The position numbers and the translations under genes were made by a program. DNA of 60,793 nucleotides from IMG/VR virus record IMGVR_UViG_3300045996_001676, positions 1 through 60,793 of that record, one strand, 5' to 3'. This document shows positions 7,333-16,288 of this stretch, piece by piece (the first letter of the stretch is position 1; the number at the start of each line of letters is the position of its first letter). The stretch is from a virus. The notes under the pieces are model-generated. The model was not told the DNA's origin and made no database searches. It saw nothing but the letters and a program-made list of their open reading frames with translations.

Positions 7333-10101
7333 TTACCGCGCCCGCTTGCCCGCCGGTGCCGCTTTCGCCGCCTTTTGTTTCTCCTGGAGCACGCCCGCCA
7401 GCCGGGTAAACCGATCGGCGTGCGCCTGCCACGTTTCCAGAGTCTTCTCCGGTGCCCCCTCTTTTTTCGCCTTGCGCTTCTGTTCGAGCGCGTGCGATGC
7501 CGCCTCCCGCAACTCTTTCGGCGTTGGGCCCGACGTCCCCGCCGCCGCCTTTTTCGGCAGTTGTTCCGTCGGCGTGTTCATCAGCTTTGAGAGCTCGCCC
7601 ATGCTTCCGACTTCATGCATCGACCCGACGCGGAACGATCCGTAGCCGCGCTTGTAGAAAATGCGCCGCTTGGAATCGTCGTGCTGTCCCTCGCCCTTGG
7701 CGTTAAATACCTTGTGATCATCGAAAACGACCGTGTGGAAGGCCGCGGGCTCATTCTCCACCATCCAGGCCGCTTTAAGTCCGCGAGCCTGTTTGTTCAT
7801 CGTGATCTTGTTGTTTTTGTTTTCCGTCATCGTTTTTAGCTCGACGCCGTGCTCGATCTTTCCGGCCTTGTGGACCACGACGTCGACGGGCTCGCTATCG
7901 CGATAGCTCTGGCCTCCGAGACTCTTGGCGAGCACGGGCTCGTTATACTCCTCGCTGTACTGCTGGACCACGCGATCCACCCGGCGAGACTGGCCGTTTT
8001 TGTGGAGCTTCACGTGTTCCGGCTTGGGCGTTTTCGTCGGCACTTTCGCGACATGACTCTCCCGCACCTTCGATTGATGCTTCATCGACTCGGCGAGGTG
8101 AGTCTCAGCCGCCGCCTTGTGCGTCTGCGCGTGGCCGCCGTTGGCACCCGCGAATTGGTGCACCTCCGCCGCCTTGCGGTGGAACGTCGCCGCGACTTTA
8201 TGCATCGTGTTCGCGTGCGGCTTGCCCTCCGAGCTCTCCGCCGCTTTCGTCTGAATTTTCGCCTTGGCTGTCGACGCGTGCGCGACCTCGCTGGGCGTCT
8301 TGCCTACCATCGACTTAGGCCCCTTCTCGATCTGGCCGCCCTTGCCGATGTACACATGCACGCCGGAGATCGTTACCCATCGGCCGCCGCCCTCGTCCGG
8401 CCCGTCGTCAGAGAGCCAGTACGGATCTTGCGTGGTTTCCCGGGGGGGAGGCTTGTCGCCCAGGCCGTCGGGATCCGTGGGGACGGTATCCTCTCCCCGC
8501 TTCTCTTCGAGCACGCGATCGGCGTCCTCATCGCTGTACCCGCTTTGCTTCAAGCGCTCGCGCGAGCTCAAGGCCTCCGCATTCGCCTGCGCGTCCATCT
8601 TCTGCGCCAGCTGCTTTTGATCGAAGCCGTCGACCAGTTTAATTTTCAGCTTCTCGGCCGCGGCTTTGATGTCGGCGACTTTCACCGCGAAACTTGCATC
8701 GGAGAGGAGGGTCGTAAATGCTTGCTTGAGCACGCCCCGCGCTTCATCGGTGATCGGCGCCGCCGTCACCTTGACCGCCCCGCGCGCTTCCTCGCCGTGG
8801 CGCTCGACCATGATCCGATCCGTGATATTCTGCGCCATCCCCGCGACGTAGCAGATCCAGCGCCACTGCATATCCATCATCGAATCAGTATGAGACTCGG
8901 CATCCGCTTTCGAGCCGTGCTCTGCCTCGCGAACCGACCGCGGCAGTACGAGTAAGCCGAACAGGATCTGTTCATCGACCGTCGCAAGCGCTTCCTTAAA
9001 CCCTGCGAAATTGCCCGGCCCCGTGTCGAGCCGATCGATATTCCACGTGCGGATCTGCGATGGGTCCACCTTGGCAAGCGCCAGGGAGAGCTTTTGCTGG
9101 ATAGAGAAGTCCTGGTAGGTGACCGAAAAGCCCTTCGAAAGCGCGGTGGAGATCGTTTGCGCCTTGGCTTCATTCGTCGCGGTTTCCGCGGCCGTCGCGC
9201 CAGCCGGATACCCGATTTTCATAATGTTACCGATCGATGCATTCAGATCGGTTCGGATCTTGTCGCGGATCTCCCATTTGATCTGAATCCAATCTTTGCA
9301 ATTTTCGAACCGACTCCGGCCGAAGAAGTCCCCGCCCTCGCCGTCGTAAATGAACCGCGCGCAATACTCCGGTGCCAGCTGGATCTCTTGCCCGTTCACC
9401 CCCCAATTTTTGACGCCCGCGAATTTGCGAGTCCCGGTGTAGGTGAGCGGGCGCGTATTCTCAGGGAGGAGTGGGAGAAACTCATCGATTGCCGTCAAGC
9501 CCTCGCCATCCTCGCCGTATACGATCTCCAACGTATGATTGCCGTGATCCTTCGCGCGGCAGCTCTCGGAGAAGAAATACTCCCGGAGCGTGAACCCCTC
9601 GTGCGCCTCCGCCACCGCGCCTTTCCCCTCCCACATCTCCCGCACCTCATCCACCCATTCACTGGGCGTCTCCGGCTTGCTCTGTTCATACTGGAGGAGC
9701 GCCGTGCAAGTCAGTGCGTCCGCGAACTCGCGCCCGATCGCTACCATGCCGTCGGCACGCATCCGCCGGTAATTGTGATAATTCGACGCGAGCCTCGCCG
9801 TTGCCCGCCCCAGCATTGCCGCGGCGTTGCTGCTGTTACTGTCGCGAGCCTGATCCACCGTACTGACATTGCCGCCCGGCCAGATCTGCGGCCCGTAGTG
9901 CGGCGATGCCGGAGGGAAAAACGACTGGCGCCCCGATAGCCCGATCCCCCCCAAGCCAACCAGCACGGGCGCGCGTGTGATCTTGGCCTCGCCGTCGCCG
10001 TTGACCGTGAGCGGAATATCTTCCGTCGTCTGAGCCCCAGCCGCCAAGCCGAACCCGAACGAAGGCCCCCACCAGGGGAACGGCTGGGTATCATAAAACA
10101 T
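7333..10101 (-). CDS. Portal protein fused to a nuclease-like C-terminal domain
   Basis: At 922 aa it is about twice the usual portal length. Residues ~60-560 are portal-like, with GRSRFENCKDW, a long helical stem and LLVLPRSVREAEHGS, as in DUF935/Mu gp29-type portals. Residues ~590-700 hold a GRWVTISGVHVYIG beta unit followed by His/Ala/Lys-rich heptads. Residues ~715-825 look like a PD-(D/E)XK-type nuclease fold: D740 in EPVDVVV and E754-x-K756 in GVELK, then helices. The C-terminus is a basic coiled coil. It lies directly after the large terminase. The domain extension is seen in the sequence; catalytic activity is inferred. Confidence 0.8.
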   Translation of the reverse strand: MFYDTQPFPWWGPSFGFGLAAGAQTTEDIPLTVNGDGEAKITRAPVLVGLGGIGLSGRQSFFPPASPHYGPQIWPGGNVSTVDQARDSNSSNAAAMLGRATARLASNYHNYRRMRADGMVAIGREFADALTCTALLQYEQSKPETPSEWVDEVREMWEGKGAVAEAHEGFTLREYFFSESCRAKDHGNHTLEIVYGEDGEGLTAIDEFLPLLPENTRPLTYTGTRKFAGVKNWGVNGQEIQLAPEYCARFIYDGEGGDFFGRSRFENCKDWIQIKWEIRDKIRTDLNASIGNIMKIGYPAGATAAETATNEAKAQTISTALSKGFSVTYQDFSIQQKLSLALAKVDPSQIRTWNIDRLDTGPGNFAGFKEALATVDEQILFGLLVLPRSVREAEHGSKADAESHTDSMMDMQWRWICYVAGMAQNITDRIMVERHGEEARGAVKVTAAPITDEARGVLKQAFTTLLSDASFAVKVADIKAAAEKLKIKLVDGFDQKQLAQKMDAQANAEALSSRERLKQSGYSDEDADRVLEEKRGEDTVPTDPDGLGDKPPPRETTQDPYWLSDDGPDEGGGRWVTISGVHVYIGKGGQIEKGPKSMVGKTPSEVAHASTAKAKIQTKAAESSEGKPHANTMHKVAATFHRKAAEVHQFAGANGGHAQTHKAAAETHLAESMKHQSKVRESHVAKVPTKTPKPEHVKLHKNGQSRRVDRVVQQYSEEYNEPVLAKSLGGQSYRDSEPVDVVVHKAGKIEHGVELKTMTENKNNKITMNKQARGLKAAWMVENEPAAFHTVVFDDHKVFNAKGEGQHDDSKRRIFYKRGYGSFRVGSMHEVGSMGELSKLMNTPTEQLPKKAAAGTSGPTPKELREAASHALEQKRKAKKEGAPEKTLETWQAHADRFTRLAGVLQEKQKAAKAAPAGKRAR

Positions 10102-10115
10102 TGTCGATTCCTCGG

Positions 10116-11723
10116 TTAAGACGTCGCAACCACACCGATACCACCGCCCGGCATCTCCAGGATAAGCTCCCGAGCCCGTTCGACGGCAGCGTATGCCGTG
10201 GCGTCCACCTGATCATCGTGGGCGCCGTTGGGAAACTGTATCAGCTCCAGCTCATAAGACGACAACCACGGGGCCTCTGCCAGAAAGTACAGTTTTCCGT
10301 TTTCCAGATCGATACAGGCGGGGGTAGCGCGTGAGATCTTATCGCCCTCGCAGACCGTCGCCCGGATGTGGGCTCCCTCCCGGACAAGCCGCTGAATGAG
10401 CGCGATCCCGTTCGCCTTGGGCTCGCAGGCGATATACCCCACCCGGCCCGACGACAAAAGCGACCGGAAGACCTTTTCGACGTCGGGATCCTCCATGCGC
10501 TCGCACATGACATCCAGGAGGAGGAGATCCCGATCCGGCGTTACCGCCCAGGTGAGAATGGCCGTTGGGTCCGCGCTGGTCTTTTCGCTCATCGCGGTAT
10601 CGGCCGTCGCGAAGTACCAGCAATCCGATTTGAGAACCCGCTTTGCGCCGTTGGGCGTCGTGAGCTCGTAATGATCCCCGCCGTCCTTGAAGTAGCGGAA
10701 CCATTTCCGCTTGAACTTGAAGCCCTCTTCTGGGTTGGGCCGCTGGTCATACTGCGCCGCATACCCGACCGACCCCAGCTCGATTTTTAGCTGTGCGTGC
10801 TCCTCCAGGCCTTCCCGCTGCGGGATCAGGTACTCGCCCGCGGCGCGCTCGAGGTATTTCAGCCCGTCCGCTGGCGTTGGCCGCTCATCCGGCGGGGGTG
10901 GCAGCTTCGCCTTGCGCGCCTTCTCCCGCTTGGCGTCGGTGCAAACGCTGCAATCGCATTCGATCTTGGGTCGCCGCACCGCTGGATTGAGGGACGACGG
11001 CAGCAGAATGACCCGCCGTTTTTTCGACATCCCCTCGATGCAGAGATGCGTATACCCCATCTCCAGCGCCACCCCCGCGACGTCCTCCGCGTGCAATCGC
11101 TGCATGACGACGACAATCGCGCCCGTCTTTCGATTGTTGAGACGCGTCGAGAACTTTTTACGAAAGGCCCCGATCACCGACCGGCGATCCGCCTCCGATT
11201 CCGCCTTTTCCGTGTTGTGCGGATCATCGAAGATCAGCCGATCGCACCCGAACCCGGCGCCGCGGCCCGTCGTGCTCGTGGCGATCATCTCGCCGCCCTG
11301 GTCGTTTCCGAAGTGGCTCGCCTTGTTCAGATCCGCCCGCAGCTCGAACCGATTCCCCCACCGCGACTGATACCATTCCGACTCGATGAGGGTCCGCCGG
11401 TCGCGCGAGTGTTGCGTCGCCAGATCCCCGGAGTAGGACACCATCATCCACTTACGCGTAGGGTATTTGATCCAGCTATGCGCTGGCCAGCTGGTCGTAA
11501 CCGTTCGCGATTTGAGATTACGCGGGGGCATGTTGATCAGGAGTCGATTGATCTGCCCCAGGTCCACCGCCTCCAGGTACTCCGAACATAAATCGATATG
11601 CCAGTTGTGATGATAGAAGTTTTCGGGCTCCAAAACCCGCCAGCTCTGGCGCTGGAATTCCGCGAGCGAGCGCTCGGCAAGCGCCTTGTCGATCTCATCG
11701 ATGGAAGGGAGAAGCAGATCCAC
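10116..11723 (-). CDS. terL: Terminase large subunit
   Basis: A 535-aa DNA-packaging motor. The ATPase part carries a Walker A variant MPPRNLKSRT at 65-74 (usual PPRHGKS, here Leu in place of Gly) and Walker B LIFDDPH at 163-169. The C-terminal RNase H-like nuclease carries Asp in ATADTAMSE, a Glu in ACEPKANG and the final HDDQVDATAYA. An insert at ~255-262 contains CDCSVC, a possible metal-binding pair absent from most homologues. The gene follows the small subunit by four bases and precedes the portal. Confidence 0.92.
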   Translation of the reverse strand: MDLLLPSIDEIDKALAERSLAEFQRQSWRVLEPENFYHHNWHIDLCSEYLEAVDLGQINRLLINMPPRNLKSRTVTTSWPAHSWIKYPTRKWMMVSYSGDLATQHSRDRRTLIESEWYQSRWGNRFELRADLNKASHFGNDQGGEMIATSTTGRGAGFGCDRLIFDDPHNTEKAESEADRRSVIGAFRKKFSTRLNNRKTGAIVVVMQRLHAEDVAGVALEMGYTHLCIEGMSKKRRVILLPSSLNPAVRRPKIECDCSVCTDAKREKARKAKLPPPPDERPTPADGLKYLERAAGEYLIPQREGLEEHAQLKIELGSVGYAAQYDQRPNPEEGFKFKRKWFRYFKDGGDHYELTTPNGAKRVLKSDCWYFATADTAMSEKTSADPTAILTWAVTPDRDLLLLDVMCERMEDPDVEKVFRSLLSSGRVGYIACEPKANGIALIQRLVREGAHIRATVCEGDKISRATPACIDLENGKLYFLAEAPWLSSYELELIQFPNGAHDDQVDATAYAAVERARELILEMPGGGIGVVATS

Positions 11724-11727
11724 CGCT

Positions 11728-12303
11728 TTACCCCCCCGCCGCTGGAGCGATCACGCCAGCCGCCCCGCCACCGGCCCCGCCATGCCGCGAAGATGCTTTC
11801 GCCCGCAGCTCCCGCAGCTTTAAGAGCTCCTCTTTTGAGAGTTGGGAAAGGTCGACCGCCTCCCCCACTTGCTCCACCTTGACCGCCCCGCCGTCCCCCG
11901 TCCCCGTGTGGATGATCCGCGTGATCGGCAGCCCGAAAAGCTTGTCGAGCGCCTCCTGCGCCCGGATCTTTTCCCGCGTCGGAGTTTTCGCGTCGGCGAT
12001 CACCGCCTCATAAAACCGCGCAGACTCCCCCCGCATCTCCCGCCGCGTCTTGCCCGACTCCGCCTCTAAACGCTCTCGCACGCGAGACATGAGCCGCTCG
12101 AACGTGCGAGGGCTCATCGATGCCACCCCCAGCCCCCTCGCTTTGATCTTAACTGCCTCTTTTACCACGCACTTAGGCACGCGTAGACAGGTCATTTTGT
12201 AGGCCAATTCGACCATCTCCGGGGAAGTGCAGATTGCTTGCTTTCCGCCGCGTCGTGGCTTGGGAGAAGAGGAGGTGTTTTCGCCTTGAATGTCGCCGCT
12301 CAT
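11728..12303 (-). CDS. terS: Terminase small subunit (probable)
   Basis: A 191-aa protein directly upstream of the large subunit. A basic N-terminus and a helical HTH-like region (~30-75) lead to a long central coiled region (~70-115), as expected for the oligomerising small terminase that recognises the packaging site. The C-terminus is Gly/Ala-rich. Only weak SD sequence is seen before the ATG. It is divergent from the plus-strand early genes across a 128-base control region. Confidence 0.65.
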   Translation of the reverse strand: MSGDIQGENTSSSPKPRRGGKQAICTSPEMVELAYKMTCLRVPKCVVKEAVKIKARGLGVASMSPRTFERLMSRVRERLEAESGKTRREMRGESARFYEAVIADAKTPTREKIRAQEALDKLFGLPITRIIHTGTGDGGAVKVEQVGEAVDLSQLSKEELLKLRELRAKASSRHGGAGGGAAGVIAPAAGG

Positions 12304-12328
12304 TTTTTTTGTTTTCCCTGTTTTTTTC

Positions 12329-12357
12329 TTGCCTCAATTAGCTCTGTGGCTTATACT
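12329..12357 (+). promoter_or_regulatory. Early promoter P1 with operator
   Basis: TTGCCT (12329-12334), a 17-base spacer and TATACT (12352-12357) form a sigma70-type promoter for the clamp-loader gene. The 18-bp element at 12337-12354 (ATTAGCTC-TG-TGGCTTAT) is the least perfect of five copies of the conserved inverted repeat and overlaps the -10. It lies in the divergent region before the small terminase gene, so a bound repressor could also affect late transcription. Confidence 0.75.
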
Positions 12358-12431
12358 CATCCGATGCGCTTAGATTGTTGTGCTCCAACCACTTGCATTC
12401 ATTTCATACCACCTACCGAAAGGGGTGAATC

Positions 12432-13199
12432 ATGCCGTCTCTCTATGAGAAGTATCGCCCGCAGTCTCTGGCAGAAGTCGTTGGACACCCGGGGATTGTG
12501 AAGAAAATCGAGACAATGACCGCCCGCGGATGGGGTGGGAGAGCGTGGTTTATTTCGGGTCCGTCGGGGACTGGAAAGACTACAATTGCGCGTATTCTTG
12601 CTCGTTTGGGAGCTGGAAAGTGGTTTGTTGAAGAAGTCGACTTCGCTCGCGACATTACTCCGGCACGTGTTCGCCAGCTGTGCGCGTCGCTCCGCATGTC
12701 CGCTTGGAGCGAAGGGGAGGGGAAAACCGGCCGGGCGCTCATTATCAATGAAGCCCACGGGCTCCGCACCGATGCGATCGAATGCTTTTTGACCGCCCTG
12801 GAAGACATCCCCGCCCACGCGTGCGTTATCTTCACCACGACCAAAGCGGGTCAAGAGCGATTGTTCGAGGATTCGATCGACGCTCACCCCCTTATGAGCC
12901 GATGCGTGCCCCTGGAGCTCTCCACCGAAGGCATCGAAGCCGCTTTCCCCGCTTACGCCAAGGCCATCGCCGAAAAGGAAGGGCTCGACGGCCGTCCCTA
13001 TGCCGACTACGTGGCGCTGTGCCAACGCGAGCGATACAATCTCCGCGCCGTGTTCCAGGCCATCGAAACCGGCGTAATGCTGGACGCGTCCGAATCGCTG
13101 TCCCCGCCCGCCACCGCGCCCGCCCTCCAGCTCTCCGCCGCCAAAAAAGCGACCCTTACCCGCTGGGGTCTGGGCAATATGCTCGACCGCACCGCCTGA
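12432..13199 (+). CDS. Clamp-loader-like AAA+ ATPase
   Basis: A 255-aa AAA+ protein of the DnaX/RFC type. It has Walker A GPSGTGKT at 43-50, a Walker B LIINEAHG at 104-110 (Asn where Asp is usual), sensor-1 CVIFTTTK and the clamp-loader hallmark SRC at 157-159. It lacks the C-terminal collar domain. It could load a sliding clamp on DNA, but no clamp gene is recognised, so it may use the host beta clamp. In T4 the clamp and its loader also activate late transcription with gp55; a gp55-like protein is present here. It is the first gene after operator promoter P1. Confidence 0.8.
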   Translation: MPSLYEKYRPQSLAEVVGHPGIVKKIETMTARGWGGRAWFISGPSGTGKTTIARILARLGAGKWFVEEVDFARDITPARVRQLCASLRMSAWSEGEGKTGRALIINEAHGLRTDAIECFLTALEDIPAHACVIFTTTKAGQERLFEDSIDAHPLMSRCVPLELSTEGIEAAFPAYAKAIAEKEGLDGRPYADYVALCQRERYNLRAVFQAIETGVMLDASESLSPPATAPALQLSAAKKATLTRWGLGNMLDRTA

Positions 13200-13268
13200 T
13201 CCTGCGCACCGCCGCCGTAAATTGTGAATGATTTTGAGAACCACACCCCCAACCCAGGAGATCCCGCC

Positions 13269-14141
13269 ATGACGCCCGCGAAGCCCCCCACCCTCAACCC
13301 CGACGGCGTTTCCGTCAAGGGATGCAGCTACATCTACGCCCCCTCTGGTCAGGCCGGAGAATACTCCGCCCTCGCCGCGAACCCCTACCGCGGCTGTGGC
13401 CACAAGTGCGCCTATTGCTACGTCCCGAAAGTGCTCCAAATGCCCCGCCCCGAATTCGATGCAGGCGCCACCCCTCGCCCCGATTTCCTGCGCAATCTCA
13501 CGAAAGACGCGAAGAAATATCAGGCGCTCGGCGTGACAGAACAGGTCATGCTCTCTTTTACGACCGATCCCTATCACCCCGGCGACAACACGCTTACCCG
13601 CGACGTACTTCGCACCCTCCAGGATCACGGGCTCGGCATCTGCACCTTGACGAAGGGAGGCCGCCGCGCCCTCCGCGATCTCGATCTCTTCCGCCCAGGC
13701 CGCGACGCTTTCGCCTCCACCTTGACCAGCCTCGACGATGAATTCTCGATGAAGTGGGAACGCGGCGCCGCTCTCCCCGGCGATCGCCTCCAGACCCTCC
13801 GCACGTTTCACGCCGCCGGTATCTACACGTGGGTTTCGCTGGAGCCCGTGCTCGACACCGCCGCCACCCTGCAAATTATCCGCGAGACGCATACCTTTGT
13901 GGATCTGTACAAGATCGGCCGCGTGAACTACTCCGGCATGACCAAAACGACCGACTGGAAGCGCTTCACGCATGACGTTCTCGCGCTCGTGGCCGAGCTG
14001 GGCGTCGCACACTATATCAAGGAAGATTTGCAGATTTTTCTCCCGGACGGCTACAACAACCCGCGCCGCGTGCGCCAGTTTCGCCAGGGGCAGGATCCCG
14101 CCGCCACCGCGCGCCGCGTCCCGCTCGATCTGCTCAACTAA
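13269..14141 (+). CDS. Radical SAM protein (spore photoproduct lyase-like)
   Basis: A 290-aa protein with a Cx3Cx2C iron-sulfur motif, C43-GHK-C47-AY-C50, in NPYRGCGHKCAYCYV, followed by segments typical of SplB-like radical SAM enzymes (FTTDPYHPGD, CTLTKGGRRAL, WVSLEPV). Family members repair or modify DNA by radical chemistry, but many phage relatives have unknown substrates. The start at 13269 is fixed by an AGGAGATC SD. It is probably co-transcribed with the clamp loader and ends 7 bases into the opposing methyltransferase gene. Confidence 0.8.
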   Translation: MTPAKPPTLNPDGVSVKGCSYIYAPSGQAGEYSALAANPYRGCGHKCAYCYVPKVLQMPRPEFDAGATPRPDFLRNLTKDAKKYQALGVTEQVMLSFTTDPYHPGDNTLTRDVLRTLQDHGLGICTLTKGGRRALRDLDLFRPGRDAFASTLTSLDDEFSMKWERGAALPGDRLQTLRTFHAAGIYTWVSLEPVLDTAATLQIIRETHTFVDLYKIGRVNYSGMTKTTDWKRFTHDVLALVAELGVAHYIKEDLQIFLPDGYNNPRRVRQFRQGQDPAATARRVPLDLLN

Positions 14142-14730
14142 CACGCCGCACCGCCTCGAACGTGTAGTGAGTCATAAACGTGCCGCAGTGATAGCCGAAC
14201 CACCCGACCAGATCAAAGCCGCCGCGATCCAAAACCCGGCGGCATTTTTCTTGCGCCAGCTCCAGGTAGCGCTTATTGAGATCCGCGATCCCCCAATCCG
14301 CCACTACCTCTTGCAAGGTCTTAATCTTCCACGCTTGCCCCAGCCGCACACACTTGCGCATACCATCATTAGCGACGAATCGGATCCGGGGCTCAGTGAG
14401 CCCGCCGACGACCAGGGCCTCTATCACCTCGAGCGCGTCGCCGTACGGATCGACGTCGATAAAGTCGAACGGCCACAGTTTCCCCAAGCCAGCGCCGATC
14501 ATCTGCTTTGAGTCGCCGCAGTACACCGCCCACTCTGGGCGTTGCAACGCCAGCACGGTAGCCGCCTCTTTTTTCTTTTCGAACACGACCCCAGGCACGC
14601 CGCGATAGCACGCGTCGAACAGCTTCCCATACCCGCCATGAGTCTCCAGGATCAGCCGCGCCGGGGATTTCGCCAACACCCGGCGCCGGAGCTCCCGTTT
14701 TTCAATGAATGTCGAATTGTCCTTTTTCAA
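14134..14730 (-). CDS. Rossmann methyltransferase-like protein (DPYG motif)
   Basis: A 198-aa protein with a SAM-binding motif I, LETHGGYGKLFDA (28-40), and a catalytic-loop-like FIDVDPYG at 90-97. DPYG/DPFG is close to the Trm1 tRNA-guanine N2 methyltransferase motif rather than the DPPY of DNA adenine methylases, so substrate (DNA or RNA) is open. It overlaps the ParB-like gene by 29 bases and is transcribed with it, against the flow of the surrounding genes. Confidence 0.65.
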   Translation of the reverse strand: MKKDNSTFIEKRELRRRVLAKSPARLILETHGGYGKLFDACYRGVPGVVFEKKKEAATVLALQRPEWAVYCGDSKQMIGAGLGKLWPFDFIDVDPYGDALEVIEALVVGGLTEPRIRFVANDGMRKCVRLGQAWKIKTLQEVVADWGIADLNKRYLELAQEKCRRVLDRGGFDLVGWFGYHCGTFMTHYTFEAVRRVS

Positions 14731-15295
14731 GGTAGCTCCTAAAAATCTCGACGACTGCCTCCGCGCGGTTGCCCTTGCCTGTCTTTTTTATCGCCGCCTC
14801 CACGATCCCGACGTCGCGCATTTTCACCAGGAGCGAGATCACGCCGCCGGTTTTGATCAGAGGCTTTCGCGGATCCGCCTCCGCCTCATCCCCCTCCGCG
14901 TCGAACACGCTCAGCCGCTCGATCAGCTCATGCACCTCCGCATCCGAGAACCCGACCGACTCGACCTCCCCCACCTCGCCCAGCTGGCGCAATAACTCCG
15001 GCATGTCCCACTCAGAAAGCAGCGCCGTCTGATTGTCCGCCAGCGCGAACGCGCGCAGCTCATCGCCCTCCAGCTCCGAGACGACAACCGCAATAGACTT
15101 CCACCCGAGCGCTTTCGCCGCAGCCCACGTGCCATTCCCCGCGCGGATCACGCCCGCGGCGTCGACGATGATCGGCCGTTGTTGTCCGAAGCGCTTGAGT
15201 GACTCGGAAATTGCCTGGAGATTGCGAACCGGATGCAGCCGCGCGTTTTTGTCGTCGGGGCGCAATGACTCGATGGGGACCGTCGCGATTTTCAA
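14702..15295 (-). CDS. ParB/Srx-like domain protein
   Basis: A 197-aa protein. Residues ~1-95 match the ParB-like N-terminal domain: IESLRPDDKNARLH, then FGQQRPIIVD, IRAGNGTWAAAKALG and ALADNQTALLSEWD. Such stand-alone domains, with the RAGNGTW form of the GHTR motif, are common in phages next to or fused with DNA methyltransferases. They are now known as CTP-binding or nucleotide-dependent modules. The C-terminal ~70 residues are helical. It is coupled with the DPYG methyltransferase as a two-gene minus-strand island. Confidence 0.8.
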   Translation of the reverse strand: MKIATVPIESLRPDDKNARLHPVRNLQAISESLKRFGQQRPIIVDAAGVIRAGNGTWAAAKALGWKSIAVVVSELEGDELRAFALADNQTALLSEWDMPELLRQLGEVGEVESVGFSDAEVHELIERLSVFDAEGDEAEADPRKPLIKTGGVISLLVKMRDVGIVEAAIKKTGKGNRAEAVVEIFRSYLEKGQFDIH

Positions 15296-15394
15296 GGAAA
15301 TGCCTCCAGATCCAGGGAATCGGTGTCGGCTATATCTAGCGTTTACAGACCCTTATAGGCGGTCAATTTTTCTCGTTTTTTCCCCGTTTTACCC

Positions 15395-15423
15395 TTGCGT
15401 CTCATTAGCTCTAAGGCTAATAT
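15395..15423 (+). promoter_or_regulatory. Early promoter P2 with operator
   Basis: TTGCGT (15395-15400), 17-base spacer, TAATAT (15418-15423). The inverted repeat ATTAGCTC-TA-AGGCTAAT lies at 15404-15421, exactly four bases after the -35 as in the other copies. It drives the short genes from 15462. Confidence 0.8.
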
Positions 15424-15461
15424 ACACGCATCGATCGTTCCTCTCTTCGAAAGGGTGAAAC

Positions 15462-15725
15462 ATGAACGCAACCGCCGCCGCCCAGCTCACCAGCAATCAG
15501 TATTACCGGGGCTTGAATCGCCGCTTTGAGAAGCGCTCCCGCCTCCTCCGCCGCATCGGCTACCGCTACCAGATCATCCCCATCCGCGCCGACCTCCCCA
15601 AGTCCCCGACCACGGCCGTTTTCGTATCCCGCTACGGCAGCCGGGTTATCTCTGCCTCCGAAGTCATGCACGCCGACACCCGCGCTTGGCGCGACGAGCT
15701 CTCCGCCTACCGCCTCGCGCGGTGA
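15462..15725 (+). CDS. Small basic hypothetical protein
   Basis: An 87-aa, Arg/Tyr-rich protein, first gene after promoter P2, with the shared leader AAAGGGTGAAAC before the ATG. The N-terminal half (YRGLNRRFEKRSRLLRRIGY) is strongly basic and helical, suggesting nucleic acid binding. No family recognised. Confidence 0.65.
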   Translation: MNATAAAQLTSNQYYRGLNRRFEKRSRLLRRIGYRYQIIPIRADLPKSPTTAVFVSRYGSRVISASEVMHADTRAWRDELSAYRLAR

Positions 15726-15796
15726 CCCGCCACCGGGGCGCGGCGACGTTCGCCCGCCCCTTCCCATCTCAAGCCTCAAGCCCAGGAGAACCAACA

Positions 15797-16024
15797 ATGG
15801 CCATTGCCCACTGCACCATCCCCGCCTCCATCATCCAAAGCGACACCAACGGCACCCGCTTTATTTCGGTGGAAACCGAGATCGGCCAAAGCCTCGCCGC
15901 CTATTACGATGCGCCCCCCACTTGGGAATACGGCATTTCCCCCGAGCTCGCGAAATTCCTCGCGTCGAACCACCTCCGCGCCGAGTGGGCAAACCCCGGA
16001 CGACTGAACCTCTACCCGCTGTGA
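15797..16024 (+). CDS. Small hypothetical protein
   Basis: A 75-aa protein starting at 15797 after CCAGGAGAA. It has balanced composition, with the segments TRFISVETEIGQ and PPTWEYGISPELA. No known domain. It is the second gene of the P2 unit. Confidence 0.65.
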   Translation: MAIAHCTIPASIIQSDTNGTRFISVETEIGQSLAAYYDAPPTWEYGISPELAKFLASNHLRAEWANPGRLNLYPL

Positions 16025-16057
16025 TCCACCGCCCCGCCCCAACTCCAGGAGATCACC

Positions 16058-16288
16058 ATGCGTCTTTCCATCCGCTATACGATCATCGTCGCCGGGCGCT
16101 TTGTTACCGATATCGTTTCCAACGGCCCCGCGGCCACCGCCACCACCTCGAACGAATTCCCCGACGCGATCCAATTTGACCGAACCGAAGCGATGCGCCT
16201 GGCGCGACTCCTCCGCCGATCCGCCGGATCCGTCCGCGTTGTCCGCGACTACGGCCTCGCCGAAGAGCAAACCGTGTGCACACTGTAA
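16058..16288 (+). CDS. Small hypothetical protein
   Basis: A 76-aa protein beginning with a beta strand (MRLSIRYTIIVAGRFVTDIV), then a helix with EAMRLARLLRR. The SD CCAGGAGATC is good. Function unknown; it belongs to the P2 unit of small early proteins, the kind that often target host machinery. Confidence 0.65.
   Translation: MRLSIRYTIIVAGRFVTDIVSNGPAATATTSNEFPDAIQFDRTEAMRLARLLRRSAGSVRVVRDYGLAEEQTVCTL

Noticed and set aside
7849-8955. Plus-strand 368-aa frame opposite the portal
   Set aside because: Leu/Arg/His-rich shadow; the minus frame is a coherent portal fusion.
12399-14144. Minus-strand 581-aa frame opposite clamp loader and radical SAM genes
   Set aside because: Gly/Val/Ala-rich antisense frame; the plus strand has recognisable AAA+ and radical SAM motifs.
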